Shown here piece by piece: positions 1 to 8,148 of a stretch of DNA of 64,000 nucleotides (position 1 is its first letter; every line of letters starts with the position of its first letter). The notes beneath the pieces are model-generated. The model did not search any database and had not been told where the DNA came from. It saw nothing but the letters and a program-made list of their open reading frames with translations. The position numbers were made by a program, and so were the translations under genes. The DNA comes from Neisseria sp. (GTDB taxonomy: Bacteria > Pseudomonadota > Gammaproteobacteria > Burkholderiales > Neisseriaceae), in NCBI RefSeq assembly GCF_030527965.1, contig NZ_JAUMZU010000007.1, positions 1 to 64,000 of the forward strand. Direction: 5' to 3'.

Positions 1-72
1 TAGGGATAATTCTAACTTAAATTTGAATTTCCCTAGTTATCTAGGACAGCCCCTATATTTTACCTACAAACT

Positions 73-101
73 TTGACAATCAGGCGCCATACGTCTATCC
101 T
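73..101 (+). promoter_or_regulatory. Candidate sigma-70 promoter of coaD
   Basis: TTGACA at 73-78 and TATCCT at 96-101 are separated by 17 bases. This predicts a start near 108 and a leader of about 26 bases before the coaD ATG at 134. No clear Shine-Dalgarno sequence is visible in that leader. Confidence 0.5.
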
Positions 102-133
102 GCTCCGATTAACCACACGTCAATAATATCTAC

Positions 134-643
134 ATGAACCCACCCATCCGCCGCGCCGTCTATGCCGGCAGCTTCGACCCGCCCACTAACGGTCATCTTT
201 GGATGATTCGGGAAGCACAAGCCATGTTCGACGAATTAATCGTTGCCATCGGCATCAACCCCGATAAAAAAAGCACCTACACCATTGCCGAACGTTATGC
301 CATGCTGGATGCCATTACCAATGAGTTCCCGAACGTGCGCATCCATTCGTTTGAAAACCGCTTTTTGGTCGACTATGCCCACGACGTCGGCGCCAAATTC
401 ATCGTTCGCGGCATACGAACCGCCTCCGATTATGAATATGAACGCACCATACGCTATATCAATTCTGATTTGCAGCCGGAAATCATCACCATTTTTCTGA
501 TGCCTCCGCGCGAATTTGCCGAAGTTTCCTCCACCATGGTCAAAGGTTTGGTCGGCCCCATCGGCTGGCAGAAAACCATACGCCGCTATCTGCCTGATGC
601 GGTATACGATAAAATGCTTGCCGACAATCAAAACCTGAAATAG
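134..643 (+). CDS. coaD: Phosphopantetheine adenylyltransferase
   Basis: This cytosolic enzyme transfers AMP from ATP to 4'-phosphopantetheine, the penultimate step of coenzyme A synthesis. The 169-residue protein has the nucleotidyltransferase signature [10 protein letters not shown] at about residues 12-21, with the T/HxGH core at 18-21. An RGIR motif lies at 92-95 and VSSTMVK at 131-137, where CoaD carries its second conserved (I/V)SS.xVK block. Length is normal for the family. It is a lone plus-strand gene followed by an inverted DUS pair. The other CoaA-E steps are absent here, although coaX is fused to birA near 20 kb. Identification is strong. Confidence 0.96.
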   Translation: MNPPIRRAVYAGSFDPPTNGHLWMIREAQAMFDELIVAIGINPDKKSTYTIAERYAMLDAITNEFPNVRIHSFENRFLVDYAHDVGAKFIVRGIRTASDYEYERTIRYINSDLQPEIITIFLMPPREFAEVSSTMVKGLVGPIGWQKTIRRYLPDAVYDKMLADNQNLK

Positions 644-670
644 ATATTTCAACAAGCCTCGTATAAAAAA

Positions 671-698
671 TGCCTGTCTGAACAATTCAGACAGGCAT
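671..698. terminator. Inverted DUS pair, bidirectional terminator
   Basis: TGCCTGTCTGAA at 671-682 is mirrored by TTCAGACAGGCA at 687-698 with a 4-base loop. An A-run precedes it and TTT follows, so it can end both coaD and the convergent gntR transcript. Confidence 0.8.
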
Positions 699-735
699 TT
701 CATCCATCACGTTGATGCTTACCATGCCGGGCAAT

Positions 736-1446
736 TTATTCCCAATGATCAAATTGAGCTTCCAACCCGGCCAAAGCCGCCTGTAAATGTTTACGCATTT
801 TCTTACCGGCACGCTTGCCTCTGCCAGCCAATAATAATTCTAATAAATCCCGATGTTCGTTCTTGGAATCTTCATAAGGCACAGACCGGCGCGTCAGCGC
901 CGCCATCAATGATGAGCGGGCACACAATGAGGCCATGATGTCGACCAAAACCTGATTACCCAAAACTTTAACCAATTCAATATGAAAAGCATTCGACAAA
1001 CGCGCCCGCCCGACTTTATCTCCGGTTGCCAGTGCTTCGTCTTCTTGAATAACCAAGCTGAAAACCGGCAATAATTTCTCCGCCAGATCCGGCAATTCCG
1101 TCAAACGCGTCAACGCCATTTCCTCCAAGGCAATCCGCATGGAAAACACATCACGAATTTCCTGCAGATCCGGCACATGCACAAACGCTCCTCGGTTCGG
1201 CTGCAAATCTACGATTTTATCGTGTGCCAAAAGCGAAAGTGCGCCCCGCACCGTATTGCGGGAACACACCATCTGCCGGCACAAATCAGATTCCGTCAAT
1301 TTTCTCCCCGGCAACAGAACCCGATCCGTAATGGCTTTTAAAATTTCATAATAAACACGGGAAAGCTCCGAATCGTGGCGCGTATCAGACGCGGCAGAAT
1401 CATCTACAATCGTTTGAATTTCAGACATATTTTCCAAACCGCCCAT
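736..1446 (-). CDS. GntR-family (FadR/FCD type) transcriptional regulator, GdhR-like
   Basis: The protein has a winged-helix GntR domain at about residues 28-92, followed by an all-helical FCD ligand-binding domain. The HTH segment reads TESDLCRQMVCSRNTVRGAL at 51-70. Candidate metal-binding histidines of the FCD fold are H155, H198 and H220. FCD regulators usually sense organic or amino acids. Its overall look resembles neisserial GdhR, the glutamate-dehydrogenase regulator, but that is from memory. Two starts are plausible: ATG at 1446 with AAGGGT upstream, or ATG at 1428 (MSEIQ) behind GGAAAAT; the second removes six residues. The next gene on the strand is an amino-acid ABC ATPase. Confidence 0.8.
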   Translation of the reverse strand: MGGLENMSEIQTIVDDSAASDTRHDSELSRVYYEILKAITDRVLLPGRKLTESDLCRQMVCSRNTVRGALSLLAHDKIVDLQPNRGAFVHVPDLQEIRDVFSMRIALEEMALTRLTELPDLAEKLLPVFSLVIQEDEALATGDKVGRARLSNAFHIELVKVLGNQVLVDIMASLCARSSLMAALTRRSVPYEDSKNEHRDLLELLLAGRGKRAGKKMRKHLQAALAGLEAQFDHWE

Positions 1447-1571
1447 CTATTGACCCTTAAAACGAAAACATAGCTTCTTAAAATAATGTTTACCATTTCA
1501 AACAAAATTGTTGACAATATCAGCGCTAAAAAGCACAATAACTAACAACAAAAGCCAAGTTTAAAAAGGCG

Positions 1572-1626
1572 TAAAAAAGAAGAGAAACAGCCCAGCCCGC
1601 TCCGTTTACTTATTCGGCGCGGGCTG
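1572..1626 (-). terminator. Probable terminator of the ABC ATPase gene
   Basis: CAGCCCGC at 1593-1600 pairs with GCGGGCTG at 1619-1626 across an 18-base loop. Read on the minus strand, the stem is followed by a T-rich stretch that includes TTTTTT at about 1573-1578. The T-run is not directly next to the stem. Confidence 0.5.
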
Positions 1627-1766
1627 TAAAATATTCTCAACAAACTTAATCGGCAACATCACAAACAGCCATTCAAACCCGCTTCCGCCATAGAGCTTCG
1701 ATCAGACAGGCGGCAACACAGCATTGCGGTAACATCCCAAAAATAGTGTTTTTCCAAATCATAAAT

Positions 1767-1784
1767 GCCTGTTTGAAAACAGGC
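1767..1784 (-). repeat. Degenerate DUS hairpin
   Basis: GCCTGTTT at 1767-1774 and AAACAGGC at 1777-1784 form a tight hairpin. It looks like a decayed DUS (GCCTGTTTGAA for GCCTGTCTGAA) just behind the ABC ATPase stop codon. Confidence 0.55.
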
Positions 1785-1800
1785 GGCCTGATATTTAGAT

Positions 1801-2529
1801 TTAAGAATGTTTAATTTGCGCCAAAAATTGTTTGGCACGATCCGTTTGCGGACTGAGGAAAAAGCTTTCAGGATCGGCATCTTCAAGCACGCAGCCGTGA
1901 TCAACAAAAATCACACGATCAGCCACTTCGCGTGCAAAGCCCATTTCATGCGTCACACACATCATTGTCATGCCGGTTTTGGCCAAATCTTTCATCACTT
2001 TCAACACTTCGCCCACCATTTCCGGATCCAACGCAGAAGTCGGCTCGTCAAACAACATCACGCGCGGCTCCATTGCCAACCCGCGGGCTATCGCCACACG
2101 CTGCTGCTGCCCGCCCGACAATTCGCCCGGCAACGCGTCTTTCTTATGCGTTAAACCAACGCGCTCCAGCAATTCCACTGCCTTTTTCCCCGCCACTTCC
2201 TTGCTCTGTTTTTTAACTTTTATCGGAGAAAGCATAATGTTTTCCAACACGGTTAAATGCGGGTAGAGATTGAAATGCTGAAACACGAAACCCACTTCGG
2301 TACGGACTTTGTTTAAATCGGTTTTGGGATCTGCCACATTGATGCCGTCCACCCAAATTTCGCCTTGCTGAATCGGCTCAAGCTGGTTAACGGTACGGAT
2401 TAAGGTGGATTTTCCGCTGCCGGAAGGCCCGCACACCACCACCACTTCACCTTGTTTGATTTCCAGATTGACACCGTCAATCACATGCAAATCTTTGAAA
2501 TATTTATGTACATTCTTAAATTTAATCAT
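1801..2529 (-). CDS. Polar amino-acid ABC transporter ATP-binding protein (GlnQ/GltL type)
   Basis: This ATPase subunit would energise an inner-membrane amino-acid importer. The 242-residue protein has every ABC motif: Walker [10 protein letters not shown] at 34-42, Q-loop Q84, signature LSGGQ at 137-141, Walker B with DEP at 161-163, and H-loop H194. Sequence style matches the PAAT family (glutamine, glutamate, histidine). No permease or periplasmic binding protein gene lies next to it, so the partners must be elsewhere. It ends two bases before the downstream limit of rsmA on the same strand. Substrate cannot be decided from this subunit. Confidence 0.9.
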   Translation of the reverse strand: MIKFKNVHKYFKDLHVIDGVNLEIKQGEVVVVCGPSGSGKSTLIRTVNQLEPIQQGEIWVDGINVADPKTDLNKVRTEVGFVFQHFNLYPHLTVLENIMLSPIKVKKQSKEVAGKKAVELLERVGLTHKKDALPGELSGGQQQRVAIARGLAMEPRVMLFDEPTSALDPEMVGEVLKVMKDLAKTGMTMMCVTHEMGFAREVADRVIFVDHGCVLEDADPESFFLSPQTDRAKQFLAQIKHS

Positions 2530-2530
2530 G

Positions 2531-3322
2531 CTATACCTTTTCAGACAGGCTTTCGCCCGCCAGATAATTACTCAGTTTCACATAGAGTTCCGGTGCGATG
2601 TGCTCTGCCCTATCCTGCGGATTAATGCCAACCGCCTGCAAAACCTCATCCGAAGCGAGCTCTTTTAAATTATTGCGTATGGTTTTGCGGCGTTGGTGAA
2701 AAGCCTGTTTTACCAACTTGGCAAAAAGTTCAAAATCCAACGCGGCACCGATGCGGTGTTTGACCGGTATCATGCGCACCACGGCAGAATCGACTTTAGG
2801 CGCCGGATCAAACGATTCAGGCGGCACCGCTATCAGCATTTCCATATCGAAAAAATATTGCAGCACCACGCTCAAGCGGCCGTAATCATTGGTTTTCGGC
2901 ATGGCCACCATACGTTCGACCACCTCTTTTTGCAGCATGAAATGCATGTCTTCCACTTCGTCGGCCACCTCGCTCAAACGAAACAGCAGCGGCGTGGAAA
3001 TATTATAGGGCAGATTTCCGACTATTTTCTTCTTGCCCGCCACGCTGCGAAAATCAAACTGCAATACGTCGCCTTCATGTATGACAAGCTTATCGGCAAA
3101 CGGCTGTGCTTTAAGATATTGGATGATATCCCGATCGATTTCAATCACATGCAGCTTGCCCAGCTTGTTTGCCAACGGAGCGGTAAGCGCTGCCAATCCG
3201 GGGCCGATTTCAATAACCTGATCCCCCTCAGTCGGGCGCACGGCATTCACAATATCGGCGATAACCCGCGTATCCTGCAAAAAATTCTGCCCGAAACGTT
3301 TGCGGGCTTTATGCTCTTTCAT
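2531..3322 (-). CDS. rsmA: 16S rRNA (adenine1518-N6/adenine1519-N6)-dimethyltransferase
   Basis: RsmA (KsgA) dimethylates two adjacent adenines in the helix 45 loop of 16S rRNA late in 30S assembly. From the ATG at 3322 the protein has 263 residues, with the N-terminal KRFGQNFL block, SAM motif IEIGPG at about 37-42 and the catalytic NLPYNIS motif at 103-109. The open frame runs further upstream to 3535, but that part overlaps the next gene and has no family match; an AGAG element precedes 3322. The last codons (SLSEKV) are encoded by a DUS at 2540-2551. Confidence 0.95.
   Translation of the reverse strand: MKEHKARKRFGQNFLQDTRVIADIVNAVRPTEGDQVIEIGPGLAALTAPLANKLGKLHVIEIDRDIIQYLKAQPFADKLVIHEGDVLQFDFRSVAGKKKIVGNLPYNISTPLLFRLSEVADEVEDMHFMLQKEVVERMVAMPKTNDYGRLSVVLQYFFDMEMLIAVPPESFDPAPKVDSAVVRMIPVKHRIGAALDFELFAKLVKQAFHQRRKTIRNNLKELASDEVLQAVGINPQDRAEHIAPELYVKLSNYLAGESLSEKV
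2540..2551 (-). repeat. DUS inside the 3' end of rsmA
   Basis: TTCAGACAGGCT (AGCCTGTCTGAA on the minus strand) lies within the rsmA reading frame and encodes the SLSE of the C-terminus. Confidence 0.85.
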
Positions 3323-3378
3323 ACCGGCTCTAAAAAATATAAACGTGTATTGTAGCGGATTTTCCAACACCATAGCGT

Positions 3379-3786
3379 CTAAAAAGCCGATAAACCGACC
3401 AACAAGATGCCATAACGGGCACATTTGCCAACAGCAAGCATCAAACAGGCTTGCCCAAAAGGCAAGCGCAGCCAACCGGCGGCCACCGGCAGCGCATCGC
3501 CGATAAACGGCACCCAAGCCAATAACAAAGCCCAAACACCATATTTTTTCAGAAACGCTTCCGCTTTTTCATTCAAACGGTATTTTTGAGGCAGCAAGCG
3601 CCCCATGCCATAAGAAATGATACTGCCCAGCGTATTGCCGAAAGCGGCCACGCCGAAAGCAAGCCAAAAACTTTGAGGATAAACTCTGACCATCGCACCC
3701 AACGCCACTTCGGATGAGCCGGGCAACACGGTGGCCGATGTTAAGGCAGAAAAAAATAAAGCGGCATATTGCCAAAACAAATCCAT
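3379..3786 (-). CDS. YqaA-type small inner-membrane protein (DedA/VTT family)
   Basis: A 135-residue, very hydrophobic protein with about four membrane segments. The segment [17 protein letters not shown] at about 94-110 and the glycine-rich [14 protein letters not shown] at about 50-63 are typical of YqaA proteins in the SNARE-associated/VTT superfamily. DedA-superfamily members act in membrane-lipid scrambling or flipping and in proton-motive-force homeostasis; the role of YqaA itself is unclear. It lies just upstream of rsmA on the same strand with a gap of about 56 bases, so co-transcription is possible. Confidence 0.8.
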   Translation of the reverse strand: MDLFWQYAALFFSALTSATVLPGSSEVALGAMVRVYPQSFWLAFGVAAFGNTLGSIISYGMGRLLPQKYRLNEKAEAFLKKYGVWALLLAWVPFIGDALPVAAGWLRLPFGQACLMLAVGKCARYGILLVGLSAF

Positions 3787-3796
3787 CCCAAACCTT

Positions 3797-3808
3797 TTCA
3801 GACAGGCA
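3797..3808 (-). repeat. Single DUS
   Basis: TTCAGACAGGCA sits in the short divergent gap between the YqaA gene and the SDR gene. Confidence 0.9.
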
Positions 3809-3886
3809 TTAACCGTATCGGTTATTGGTTCTTAAACGGATTGGCGGTATGATGTGCCAATCCAATCTATTGCGAAGAAGACCGAC

Positions 3887-4732
3887 ATGCCCCAAACCAT
3901 TCTGATTACCGGATGCTCCAGCGGCATCGGATACGAAACGGCCAAACTATTCAAACAAATGGGTTGGCAGGTTTTCGCTTCCTGCCGTAAAAACGAAGAT
4001 GTCATGCGCCTGCGTGACGAAGGTTTTATTCATGCGCTGCAACTCGATACTGCCGACAGCCAAAGCATACGCACTGCATTCGACAACCTATTGCAGCAAA
4101 CCGGAGGCAGCCTGGATGCCCTATTCTGCAATGCAGGTTACGGACAAGTCGGCGCGGTGGAAGATATTCCGCGCGATGCTTTACGTGAGCAATTTGAAAC
4201 CAACGTATTCGGCACGTGGGAATGTATTGTGCTCGCCATGCAGGTATTCCGCCGCCAAAACCGAGGGCGGATTTTGGTTAACAGCAGCATTCTTGGCTTT
4301 GCTGCAATGCCATGGCGCGGCGCGTACAACAGCAGCAAATTCGCTCTGGAAGGTATGTGCGACACGCTTCGGCACGAACTGCACGGCAGCCGGATTTTCA
4401 TCAGCCTGCTCGAGCCCGGCCCCATCGCGTCCCGTTTCCGCCCAAACGCACTCAAAAAATTCGAGCAATACATTGATCAGGAAAACAGCGTGCATCGCGA
4501 AAGCTATCAACGCCAACTCAACCGTTTGGAGGCCGAAGGTTCGGTGGCGCCGTTTACCCTCAGCTCCGCAAGCTGCGCCGTGGTTTGCGCCAAAGCCCTG
4601 ACCGCTCCAAAACCGAAAGCGCGCTATCAAGTAACCGTACCGACCGTATTGTTTTGGTACTTAAAACGCATCCTGCCTACGCCGTTGCTCGACCGTATGC
4701 TGCGTGGCGCGGTAAAAGGACAGGGCAAATGA
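3887..4732 (+). CDS. Short-chain dehydrogenase/reductase (YbbO-like)
   Basis: A classical SDR oxidoreductase with NAD(P)-binding TGCSSGIG at residues 8-15, NAG at 82-84, catalytic serine in VNSS near 133-134 and YNSSK with Y147 and K151. The C-terminal half contains the SLLEPGPI stretch usual after the active site. The substrate is not evident; the overall look is closest to YbbO/retinol-dehydrogenase-like SDRs. The ATG at 3887 is preferred because of an upstream GAAGAAG; a GTG at 3854 would add eleven residues without family support. Its TGA overlaps the maf ATG in an ATGA junction, so the two are probably translationally coupled. Confidence 0.85.
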   Translation: MPQTILITGCSSGIGYETAKLFKQMGWQVFASCRKNEDVMRLRDEGFIHALQLDTADSQSIRTAFDNLLQQTGGSLDALFCNAGYGQVGAVEDIPRDALREQFETNVFGTWECIVLAMQVFRRQNRGRILVNSSILGFAAMPWRGAYNSSKFALEGMCDTLRHELHGSRIFISLLEPGPIASRFRPNALKKFEQYIDQENSVHRESYQRQLNRLEAEGSVAPFTLSSASCAVVCAKALTAPKPKARYQVTVPTVLFWYLKRILPTPLLDRMLRGAVKGQGK

Positions 4733-5328
4733 AACCGACTTTATATCTGGCTTCTGGCAGCTCGCGGCGCCGCGAAATTCTGGAAAATCTCGGCTATCGC
4801 GTTTTACGTTTAAACGCCGACATTGAGGAAACGCCTCAACCAAAGGAAAGTGCTTCCGACTATGTTGCGCGTATGGCCATAGAAAAAAACAAAGCCGCCC
4901 TATCCACTTGGCACGCCACTCATACGGAAATCCCCGCATTTCCTATCTTAACTGCCGACACCACCGTTGCGCTCGGCGGGCAAATTCTAGGAAAACCCGA
5001 CAACGCAACACACGCAGAAGAAATGCTCACGGCGCTTTCAGGCAGCACTCATCAAGTTCTGACCGCCATCTGCGTCTATTTTAACGGGCAGCGACAATCC
5101 TACACGCAAACCAGCCATGTTACGTTCAAAACATTAAGCCCGGAAGAAATCCGTGCCTATATCGCCAGCGGCGAGCCGCTTGATAAAGCAGGCGCTTACG
5201 GCATTCAGGGCGTGGGCGGCGTGTTCGTAGACCATCTGGAAGGCAGTTTTACTGGCGTGATGGGCCTACCGGCCTGTGAAACCGCCTCGCTCCTGCGGCA
5301 AATGGGCTATGTTGCCCCGCCATTCTGA
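4729..5328 (+). CDS. Maf-family nucleotide pyrophosphatase (YhdE type)
   Basis: Maf proteins hydrolyse non-canonical or pyrimidine nucleoside triphosphates to monophosphates and are linked to septation control and mutation avoidance. The 199-residue product starts with the hallmark LASGSSRRREIL (residues 7-18) and has the catalytic ILTADTTV with D77. KAGAYGIQGVGG further on is the second conserved block, and the YhdE subgroup (dTTP/UTP) fits best. Its ATG lies inside the stop of the upstream SDR gene. The frame is open further upstream, but only this start matches the family. Confidence 0.93.
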   Translation: MKPTLYLASGSSRRREILENLGYRVLRLNADIEETPQPKESASDYVARMAIEKNKAALSTWHATHTEIPAFPILTADTTVALGGQILGKPDNATHAEEMLTALSGSTHQVLTAICVYFNGQRQSYTQTSHVTFKTLSPEEIRAYIASGEPLDKAGAYGIQGVGGVFVDHLEGSFTGVMGLPACETASLLRQMGYVAPPF

Positions 5329-5335
5329 CATCGTT

Positions 5336-5347
5336 TTCAGACAGGCA
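5336..5347 (-). repeat. Single DUS
   Basis: TTCAGACAGGCA lies between the convergent maf and fpr genes. No second arm is nearby. Confidence 0.9.
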
Positions 5348-5364
5348 TGATTACCCTTGTTTGG

Positions 5365-6141
5365 TTAAAATCCGTTTTCCATCATAATCTGCCCCGGAAT
5401 GCGGTTGCGGTGCATAGCAAAGCCCATGTCTAACAAAGCTTGAAAGGTGTCTTTCACCATAGCAGGATTGCCGCATATCATAAAACGCGTATCTTTCGTG
5501 GTGAATGTTTTTCCGGATGCGGCCGACAATTCGCCGTTTTTTACCAATTCAGGCAGCCTTTTGTTTAATATCCCATCTACTTTTTCGCGCGTCAAAACCG
5601 GCAAAAAAGTGAGTTTATGGAAATATTCTCCAATTAGCGGGTGTGTTTGCAAAGCGGCAATACGGTCGTTAAAAATCAGTTCGTTTTGATAGGAAACAGA
5701 GTGTGCCAAAGTGAGCGTGTTAAAGCGCTGCCAGACTTCAGGCTGCTCAAGAATAGATAAAAACGGCGCGATACCGGAGCCCGTGCAAAGCATCACTAAA
5801 TCTTCGCCGTCTGGAAAACGCTCAGGCAACAGAAAGCCTGTAGCCGCTTTATCGAGCAATATGGTATCGCCCTCCGCCATCGCATCAAACTTGGCAGACA
5901 TCGGCCCGCCTTCAATCAATACGACGAAATATTCCAGTATATCGGCATATTCGGCAGAAACAACCGAGTATGCCCGCCAGATAAATCCCGCCCCGTCTGG
6001 AAAGCCCAAACGGGAAAATTGCCCCGCGGAAAAACGGTAAGATTCCGGGCGGGTAATGGCAAACGTCATCAATTTGGAAGTGTGGCGTTTAATCCATAAT
6101 ACGGTTTCTTCTGTGTATTTGGCTTCAGGAGCGGCAGCCAT
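5365..6141 (-). CDS. fpr: Ferredoxin/flavodoxin--NADP+ reductase
   Basis: A soluble FAD enzyme moving electrons between NADPH and ferredoxin or flavodoxin, used in iron-sulfur cluster supply, redox stress and reductive reactions. The 258-residue protein has the FAD-binding RAYSVVS at 56-62, the NADP-pyrophosphate motif CTGSGIAPF at 119-127 and a second nucleotide-binding segment FMICGNPAMV near 220. Length and motif order fit bacterial subclass Fpr. It stands alone on the minus strand, convergent with maf. Confidence 0.93.
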   Translation of the reverse strand: MAAAPEAKYTEETVLWIKRHTSKLMTFAITRPESYRFSAGQFSRLGFPDGAGFIWRAYSVVSAEYADILEYFVVLIEGGPMSAKFDAMAEGDTILLDKAATGFLLPERFPDGEDLVMLCTGSGIAPFLSILEQPEVWQRFNTLTLAHSVSYQNELIFNDRIAALQTHPLIGEYFHKLTFLPVLTREKVDGILNKRLPELVKNGELSAASGKTFTTKDTRFMICGNPAMVKDTFQALLDMGFAMHRNRIPGQIMMENGF

Positions 6142-6174
6142 AAAGTGTTATCCTTTGCTGTGTTGTGTGTGGTT

Positions 6175-6229
6175 TTCAGACAGGCATTATAGCGAAACTA
6201 TCTCACGCGCATAACAATGCCTGTCTGAA
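6175..6229. repeat. Inverted DUS pair, GAA-outward geometry
   Basis: TTCAGACAGGCA at 6175-6186 and TGCCTGTCTGAA at 6218-6229 are 31 bases apart. The A-rich ends of the DUS point outward, so the stem would not be followed by a U-run. It lies between divergent fpr and rng and is unlikely to be a terminator. Confidence 0.8.
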
Positions 6230-6294
6230 AATTGGAAAAACGGTTAATACGCCCCATATAGAACGTTCAATCAAAATTAAATGCAGATGGCGCT

Positions 6295-6322
6295 TTGCCG
6301 CCGCGCAGCTCTTTTCTATAAT
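6295..6322 (+). promoter_or_regulatory. Candidate promoter of rng
   Basis: TTGCCG at 6295-6300 and TATAAT at 6317-6322 are 16 bases apart. The predicted start falls inside the DUS at 6325-6336, giving a leader of about 105 bases. Confidence 0.45.
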
Positions 6323-6324
6323 AA

Positions 6325-6336
6325 AGCCTGTCTGAA
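6325..6336 (+). repeat. Single DUS (AG variant of the native dialect)
   Basis: AGCCTGTCTGAA just downstream of the candidate rng -10 element. It is the last native DUS I see before about 15.8 kb. Confidence 0.85.
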
Positions 6337-6432
6337 AATCTATAAGATTCAGGTTTAATTTAAAAGAATCTTCCGCCACAGCTTTTTTATCAGAATCTGC
6401 AGCAGAAGATTTTTCAATTCAGAAAGTCATTT

Positions 6433-7926
6433 ATGTTACCGAGTATTCCTTTGCACAAAGACATTGTGCGCCCTCCGGAGACCGTGTTGGTCAACATTAC
6501 GCCGCAAGAAAGCCGTGTGGCGATTTTAGAAGAAAGCAGCATCTGCGAGCTCCATATCGAGCGCAACAGCGGTCATGGTTTGGTCGGCAATATTTATCTC
6601 GGCATCGTACGCCGTGTTTTGCCGGGCATGCAAAGCGCCTTTATCGACATCGGCTTGGAACGCGCTGCATTCCTGCATATTGTCGACGTGCTCGAACAGA
6701 GGCAAAACCCTGATGCCGATCAACGTATCGAACACATGCTGTTTGAGGGGCAAACCGTATTGGTTCAAGTTATCAAAGACCCGATCAACAGCAAAGGCGC
6801 CCGCCTCTCGACCCAGATTTCCTTAGCCGGCCGCTTTCTCGTTCATCTGCCTCAGGATAACCATATCGGCATTTCCCAGCGAATTGAAGATGAAGACGAG
6901 CGCAATCAATTACGCCAGCGTTTAATAGATTTGCTACCACAGGAAAATCACGGCGGCTATATCATAAGAACCAGCGCAGAAACCGCATCCGATGCCGAGT
7001 TACAAGCCGATATTGATTATCTGACCAAAGTATGGGCCAACATCCAATATCAAGCAAAAACCCAACCTGCTGAAACCATGCTGTATCAGGATTTGCCCTT
7101 ATCACTGCGCGTACTGCGCGATATGTTCAGTGACAATACTCGCCGCATCTATATCGATTCCAAAGAAAACCATCAGAAAATGTGCGAATTCGCCACTCAA
7201 TATGTACAAGGTGCACTGGATAAGATCGAATTGTTTGCGGGAGAACGCCCTTTATTCGAAGCACATAATGTCGAACAAGAAATCAACCGTGCCCTGCAGC
7301 CTCGCGTTTCACTTAATTTCGGCAGCTATCTGATTATCGAATCCACCGAAGCGATGACCACTATCGACGTCAATACCGGAGGCTTTGTCGGCGCACGCAA
7401 CTTCGACGAAACCATTTTCAAAACCAACCTTGAAGCCTGCCACGCCATCGCAAGAGAGCTACGCTTACGCAATATCGGGGGCATCATCATCATCGATTTC
7501 ATCGATATGGCTCTACCCGAACACCGAGAAGCTGTATTGCAAGAGCTATCCAAAGCCCTAAGCTTTGATCGTACCCGGGTAACACTCAATGGCTTTACCA
7601 GCCTAGGCTTAGTCGAATTGACTCGAAAACGCACCCGTGAAAGCCTGAGTCACGTGCTATGCGAACCTTGCCCAACATGCCAGGGACGAGGCCGTCTGAA
7701 AACCCCACAAACCGTTTGTTATGAAATTCAACGCGAAATCGTACGTGAAAGCCGCCGTTTTGATGTCAAACAATTCCGGATTTTAGCCTCACCCGAAGTC
7801 ATAGATTTATTTCTCGACGAAGAATCCCAATCGCTCGCTCTGCTTATTGATTTCATCGGCAAGCCGATTTCTTTAGCAGTGGAAAACAGTTACACCCAAG
7901 AACAATATGACGTAGTCTTGATTTAA
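6433..7926 (+). CDS. rng: Ribonuclease G
   Basis: RNase G is a single-strand endonuclease that matures the 5' end of 16S rRNA and turns over some mRNAs. The 497-residue protein has an S1 RNA-binding domain at about residues 40-130, the catalytic metal-binding aspartates D312 (TTIDVNTGG) and D355 (IIIIDFIDM), and the zinc-link cysteines in CEPCPTC at 410-416. It lacks the long disordered C-terminal scaffold of RNase E, so RNase G is the better name. A perfect 12-mer of a different DUS dialect (AGGCCGTCTGAA) lies in its coding sequence at 7689-7700. It converges on pilQ. Confidence 0.95.
   Translation: MLPSIPLHKDIVRPPETVLVNITPQESRVAILEESSICELHIERNSGHGLVGNIYLGIVRRVLPGMQSAFIDIGLERAAFLHIVDVLEQRQNPDADQRIEHMLFEGQTVLVQVIKDPINSKGARLSTQISLAGRFLVHLPQDNHIGISQRIEDEDERNQLRQRLIDLLPQENHGGYIIRTSAETASDAELQADIDYLTKVWANIQYQAKTQPAETMLYQDLPLSLRVLRDMFSDNTRRIYIDSKENHQKMCEFATQYVQGALDKIELFAGERPLFEAHNVEQEINRALQPRVSLNFGSYLIIESTEAMTTIDVNTGGFVGARNFDETIFKTNLEACHAIARELRLRNIGGIIIIDFIDMALPEHREAVLQELSKALSFDRTRVTLNGFTSLGLVELTRKRTRESLSHVLCEPCPTCQGRGRLKTPQTVCYEIQREIVRESRRFDVKQFRILASPEVIDLFLDEESQSLALLIDFIGKPISLAVENSYTQEQYDVVLI
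7689..7700 (+). repeat. AG-DUS dialect 12-mer inside rng
   Basis: AGGCCGTCTGAA is exact for the AG-DUS dialect used by other Neisseria, not for the dialect of this genome. It encodes GRLK right behind the zinc-link motif, so chance under coding constraint is possible. Confidence 0.7.
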
Positions 7927-8080
7927 GGCTAATGAACATTAGTTATGACAGACAAAATTTTGAATATGAAACAATCCTTAGGTTTTCTGCCATAATAAAA
8001 TTTAATGCCAATGTCTCGTCCCCAAAAAATTAGCCTGAGAAGCTCCCAAATAGATACTACTAAATTTTAAACCCATATAA

Positions 8081-8130
8081 AAACCACACTAACGAACAAA
8101 TTCACAATCTATTCGCAAGTGTGGTTTTTT
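8081..8130. terminator. Bidirectional terminator between rng and pilQ
   Basis: AAACCACACT at 8081-8090 pairs with AGTGTGGTTT at 8118-8127 across a 27-base loop. TTTTTT follows on the plus strand and a T-run follows on the minus strand. This is one of the few gene ends here that uses a non-DUS hairpin. Confidence 0.75.
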
Positions 8131-8148
8131 ATTAAGAATTAAGATTAA

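Larger units (their letters stand above)
1447..1800. other. 354-base intergenic region between gntR and the ABC ATPase gene
   Basis: No gene is supported here. The region is AT-rich near 1447-1590 and would carry the gntR promoter. It also contains two hairpins that probably end the ABC ATPase transcript, listed separately. Confidence 0.6.

Noticed and set aside
236-703. 155-codon antisense frame over coaD
   Set aside because: It mirrors a conserved gene, shows no known family, and its N-terminus is a translated DUS.
1659-1907. 82-codon minus-strand frame overlapping the 3' end of the ABC ATPase gene
   Set aside because: It lies in another frame over a conserved C-terminus and contains a translated degenerate DUS.
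3323-3535. N-terminal extension of RsmA by 71 residues
   Set aside because: It overlaps the YqaA coding region in another frame and has no homology to the family.
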